In this document: one piece after another, positions 6,211 through 8,492 of the stretch | Numbering within the stretch: the stretch's first letter is position 1 | How the letters are laid out: each line of letters begins with the position of its first letter | Assembly: GCA_015063655.1 (NCBI GenBank) | Contig: SVTU01000011.1 | Span: 1-8,492, forward strand | Direction: 5' to 3' | DNA length: 8,492 nucleotides | Origin: Oscillospiraceae bacterium | Lineage (GTDB): Bacteria; Bacillota; Clostridia; Oscillospirales; CAG-272 | Position numbers and translations under genes: made by a program | Notes under the pieces: model-generated | The model's input: the letters and a program-made list of their open reading frames with translations, nothing else | The model's database searches: none | Told to the model about the DNA's origin: nothing

Positions 6211-7122
6211 ATGAAAGAAGCAATCAAAAACGAAATTCAAAAGCTGAAAAAAGAGAAAAACGCCGTGATCCTCGCCCACTACTATGCCCCTGCAGAAACG
6301 CAGGAGATCGCCGACTACGTAGGCGACTCCTTCTATCTTGCCAAGGCTGCTAAGGCAAGCACGGCGGATATCATCGTATTTTGCGGTGTATCCTTTATGG
6401 GAGAGAGCGCCAAGCTTCTCAATCCCGATAAAAAGGTCTTGATGCCCGACCTTACGGCCGACTGCCCGATGGCCCACATGGTGGCAGAGGGAAAAATAGA
6501 AGACATGCGAAGGCAGTATGACGATCTCGCCGTTGTGTGCTACATCAATTCCACAGCAGAGCTGAAATGCCGGAGTGACGTATGCGTTACATCCTCCAAT
6601 GCGGTACGGATCGTCAAGGCCTTGCCGAACAAAAACCTCTTCTTTATTCCCGACCGTAATCTTGGAAGCTTTGTTGCCAAGCAGGTTCCCGAAAAGAATA
6701 TCATCGTCAACGACGGCTGTTGCCCGATCCATGCGGCGATCACAAGGGATCAGCTTCTGAAGCAAAAGAAAAAGCATCCGTCAGCCCCTATCCTCATTCA
6801 TCCTGAATGTGAGCCGGAGCTGCTGGAGATATCCGACGTGATCGGAAGCACGGCAGAGCTGATCGATTACGCATCCAAGAGCCCTCTTGAGGAGTTCATC
6901 ATCTGCACCGAGGACGGCGTGGACTACAAGCTCATAACAGACAATCCAAGCAAGAGGTTTTTCTATCCCGAGCCACATCCGTGCTGTGCGGATATGAAGC
7001 TGAATACGCTTGAGAGCATCCTCTCCGTTCTGCAAAAGGAAAACAACGAGGTGTTTGTGGACGAATTAATCGCCGAACAAGCGAGAAAGCCTCTGGATCG
7101 AATGCTTGAGTTAGGAAGGTGA
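6211..7122 (+). CDS. nadA: Quinolinate synthase NadA
   Basis: This 303-residue enzyme condenses iminoaspartate from NadB with dihydroxyacetone phosphate to quinolinate in the cytosol, using a [4Fe-4S] cluster. The three-fold pseudo-symmetric layout is visible, with a Cys at equivalent spacing in each third: Cys85 in TADCPMA, Cys170/171 in DGCCPIH, and Cys258/259 in HPCCADMK; these are the expected cluster ligands, about 86 residues apart. Other hallmarks are AHYYAPAETQEIADYVGDS (22-40), TSSNA (127-131), HPEC (197-200) and KLNTLE (263-268). The length fits the short NadA group (about 300 residues). A weak GAGG stands five bases before the ATG. An eight-codon frame starting at 6188 ends in an ATGA overlap with it and might aid coupling. 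First gene of nadA-nadB-nadC, opposite the GlpA-like operon that may make its DHAP substrate. Confidence 0.96.
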   Translation: MKEAIKNEIQKLKKEKNAVILAHYYAPAETQEIADYVGDSFYLAKAAKASTADIIVFCGVSFMGESAKLLNPDKKVLMPDLTADCPMAHMVAEGKIEDMRRQYDDLAVVCYINSTAELKCRSDVCVTSSNAVRIVKALPNKNLFFIPDRNLGSFVAKQVPEKNIIVNDGCCPIHAAITRDQLLKQKKKHPSAPILIHPECEPELLEISDVIGSTAELIDYASKSPLEEFIICTEDGVDYKLITDNPSKRFFYPEPHPCCADMKLNTLESILSVLQKENNEVFVDELIAEQARKPLDRMLELGR

Positions 7123-7126
7123 GAAC

Positions 7127-8404
7127 ATGAAAACGGATATTGTCATTGTCGGTAGCGGTGTGGCAGGCTTATATTGTGCCTTGAATTTACCAAAAGAAAA
7201 GAACATACTGATCGTAACGAAAAATAAGGCTCGCAGAAGCGATTCTTTTTTGGCGCAGGGTGGTATCTGCGTTTTGCGTGACGAGGATGACTACGATTCC
7301 TTCTATGAGGACACGATGAAGGCGGGACACTATGAGAATAATCCCGATTCCGTACATATTATGATCCACTCCTCGCAGGAGGTCATCTCGGATCTTGTCT
7401 CCTTAGGCGTTCGCTTTGAGAAAAACGGTGAGGAATTCGTTTACACCCGTGAGGGGGCACATTCGCACGGTCGTATTCTGTTCCACGAGGATGAAACGGG
7501 TAAGGAGATCACCTCTCACCTGCTCGAGACAGCAAGAAACAGAGAAAATATTACCATCATCGAAAATTACACGATGGTTGACCTTATTTGCGACGGTAAC
7601 GAATGCCACGGTATCATCGGGCACGATGAAAACGGTGAGTATTCCGCGATCCAAGCGGATTATACCGTTCTTGCTACGGGCGGTATCGGCGGCATTTTTG
7701 AGCATTCCACAAACTACAAGCACCTGACGGGCGATGCCATCGCACTTGCTCTCAAATACGGCATCAAGCTTCAGCACATCGATTATATTCAGATCCACCC
7801 CACCACGCTCTATACCGAAAAGGAAGGAAGCAGAGAGTTTCTTATTTCCGAGTCGGTGCGCGGCGAGGGCGCGATCCTGCTCAACTCCAAGGGGGAACGC
7901 TTTGTCAACGAGCTATTGCCCCGTGACGTGGTAGCCAACGCCATTTTTGCAGAAATGAAAAAGGAAGGAAGCAAGCACGTGTGGCTCTCGATGGCACCGA
8001 TCCCTACGGAAGAGATCCAAACACACTTCCCGAACATCTACCAGCGTTGTCTTGAAGAAGGTTACGATGCGACCAAAGAACCGATCCCCGTTGTACCCTC
8101 TCAACACTACTTTATGGGCGGCATCGACGTGGACAGATACAGCAAGACCTCCATGGACCGTTTGTATGCGGCGGGTGAGACGGCCTGCAACGGCGTTCAC
8201 GGCAGAAATCGCCTGGCCAGCAATTCGCTGCTTGAAAGCCTTGTTTTTGCTAAGCGTGCCGCAAAGCACATCATAGAGGGCTATGAGCCGCTGACAGACA
8301 AATCCGAAATTACCGTTGACGAATCGAAATATGTAAACTATAAAGAAGAATATAAAGCGGCCGTTCTGGCGGCTATCGAAAGGGAGAGAATGAGCCATGA
8401 ATAA
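7127..8404 (+). CDS. nadB: L-aspartate oxidase NadB, short form
   Basis: This 425-residue flavoenzyme oxidises L-aspartate to iminoaspartate, which NadA uses. In anaerobes fumarate rather than oxygen is the usual electron acceptor. Visible landmarks: FAD motif GSGVAG (9-14), SFLAQGGI (40-47), TREGAHSHGR (107-116), LATGGIGG (182-189), HIDYIQIHPT (217-226), SVRGEGA (243-249), PRDVVA (265-270) with the catalytic-type Arg266, the GGID loop (331-334), and the second FAD contact with GETACNGVHGRNRLASNSL (350-368). The protein stops about 60 residues after this; the C-terminal helical domain of NadB such as the 540-residue E. coli enzyme is missing. The stop is a clean TAA inside an intact operon, so this is a family variant and not a truncation. 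AGGAAGG in the end of nadA is its ribosome site; the gap to nadA is four bases. Confidence 0.95.
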   Translation: MKTDIVIVGSGVAGLYCALNLPKEKNILIVTKNKARRSDSFLAQGGICVLRDEDDYDSFYEDTMKAGHYENNPDSVHIMIHSSQEVISDLVSLGVRFEKNGEEFVYTREGAHSHGRILFHEDETGKEITSHLLETARNRENITIIENYTMVDLICDGNECHGIIGHDENGEYSAIQADYTVLATGGIGGIFEHSTNYKHLTGDAIALALKYGIKLQHIDYIQIHPTTLYTEKEGSREFLISESVRGEGAILLNSKGERFVNELLPRDVVANAIFAEMKKEGSKHVWLSMAPIPTEEIQTHFPNIYQRCLEEGYDATKEPIPVVPSQHYFMGGIDVDRYSKTSMDRLYAAGETACNGVHGRNRLASNSLLESLVFAKRAAKHIIEGYEPLTDKSEITVDESKYVNYKEEYKAAVLAAIERERMSHE

Positions 8405-8492
8405 CATCACAATGAAAATGAATGCCGATGAGCTGATCCTACAGGCTCTGCGTGAGGACATCACAAGCGAGGACATTACCACCAATTCCGTT
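8397..8492 (+). CDS. nadC: Nicotinate-nucleotide diphosphorylase (quinolinate phosphoribosyltransferase), N-terminal fragment
   Basis: Only the first 32 codons are in the window and the frame stays open to the last base. It starts at ATG 8397, overlapping the end of nadB by eight bases, with AGGGAGA (8381-8387) nine bases upstream. The residues include LILQALREDITSEDITT, the typical NadC opening (L..AL.ED...gDiTt) from the N-terminal open-faced domain. NadC converts quinolinate and PRPP to nicotinate mononucleotide, the next step after NadA. Position directly after nadA and nadB makes the call firm despite the small part seen. The catalytic barrel cannot be inspected. Confidence 0.9.
   Translation, partial: MNNITMKMNADELILQALREDITSEDITTNSV

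Noticed and set aside
6040..6777. Minus-strand open frame of 245 codons across nadA and the control region
   Set aside because: It overlaps nadA and runs through both promoters and the leader; no plausible start or motif.

Overview
This 8.5 kb window looks like the chromosome of an anaerobic gut-type Clostridia bacterium (Bacillota), possibly uncultured. The evidence is a DUF5058 permease pair, a three-gene cytosolic glycerol-3-phosphate-dehydrogenase-like set (flavoprotein with BFD iron-sulfur tail, FAD/NAD oxidoreductase, DUF1667), a compact nadA-nadB-nadC order with a short NadB, a Sec/SPII lipoprotein, strong AGGAGG-type ribosome binding sites, and consensus SigA promoters and intrinsic terminators. 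No transposase, CRISPR array, rRNA or tRNA was seen.

Layout. Positions 1-204 (+) are the C-terminal end of a diacylglycerol/lipid kinase (YegS/DgkB type). It meets a minus-strand two-gene permease operon (1846 to 428) at a bidirectional terminator (210-242); the spacer 248-427 has further inverted repeats and may be a dispersed element. After divergent promoters at 1877-1905 (-) and 2010-2038 (+) comes a methionine-rich lipoprotein (2102-2860, +). A perfect 26-bp inverted repeat (2866-2920) ends it and also ends the convergent minus-strand redox operon (5962 to 2916). That operon and the NAD biosynthesis operon nadA-nadB-nadC (6211 to the window edge, +) leave divergently from one 250-bp control region, 5963-6210.

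How the genes fit together. NadB oxidises L-aspartate to iminoaspartate, NadA condenses this with dihydroxyacetone phosphate (DHAP) to quinolinate, and NadC makes nicotinate mononucleotide. The divergent operon probably oxidises glycerol 3-phosphate (or a related 2-hydroxy substrate) to DHAP through FAD, Fe-S and a pyridine nucleotide site. If so, the two operons are linked by both DHAP and NAD. The most interesting structure is this control region: two perfect-consensus promoters facing away from each other, three copies of a TTGACAGA element, and a long hairpin with a U7 tract inside the redox-operon leader that looks like an attenuator, as expected for GlpP-type antitermination. Apart from that, the genes are mostly recognisable families; the least understood are the DUF5058 pair, the DUF1667 subunit and the lipoprotein.
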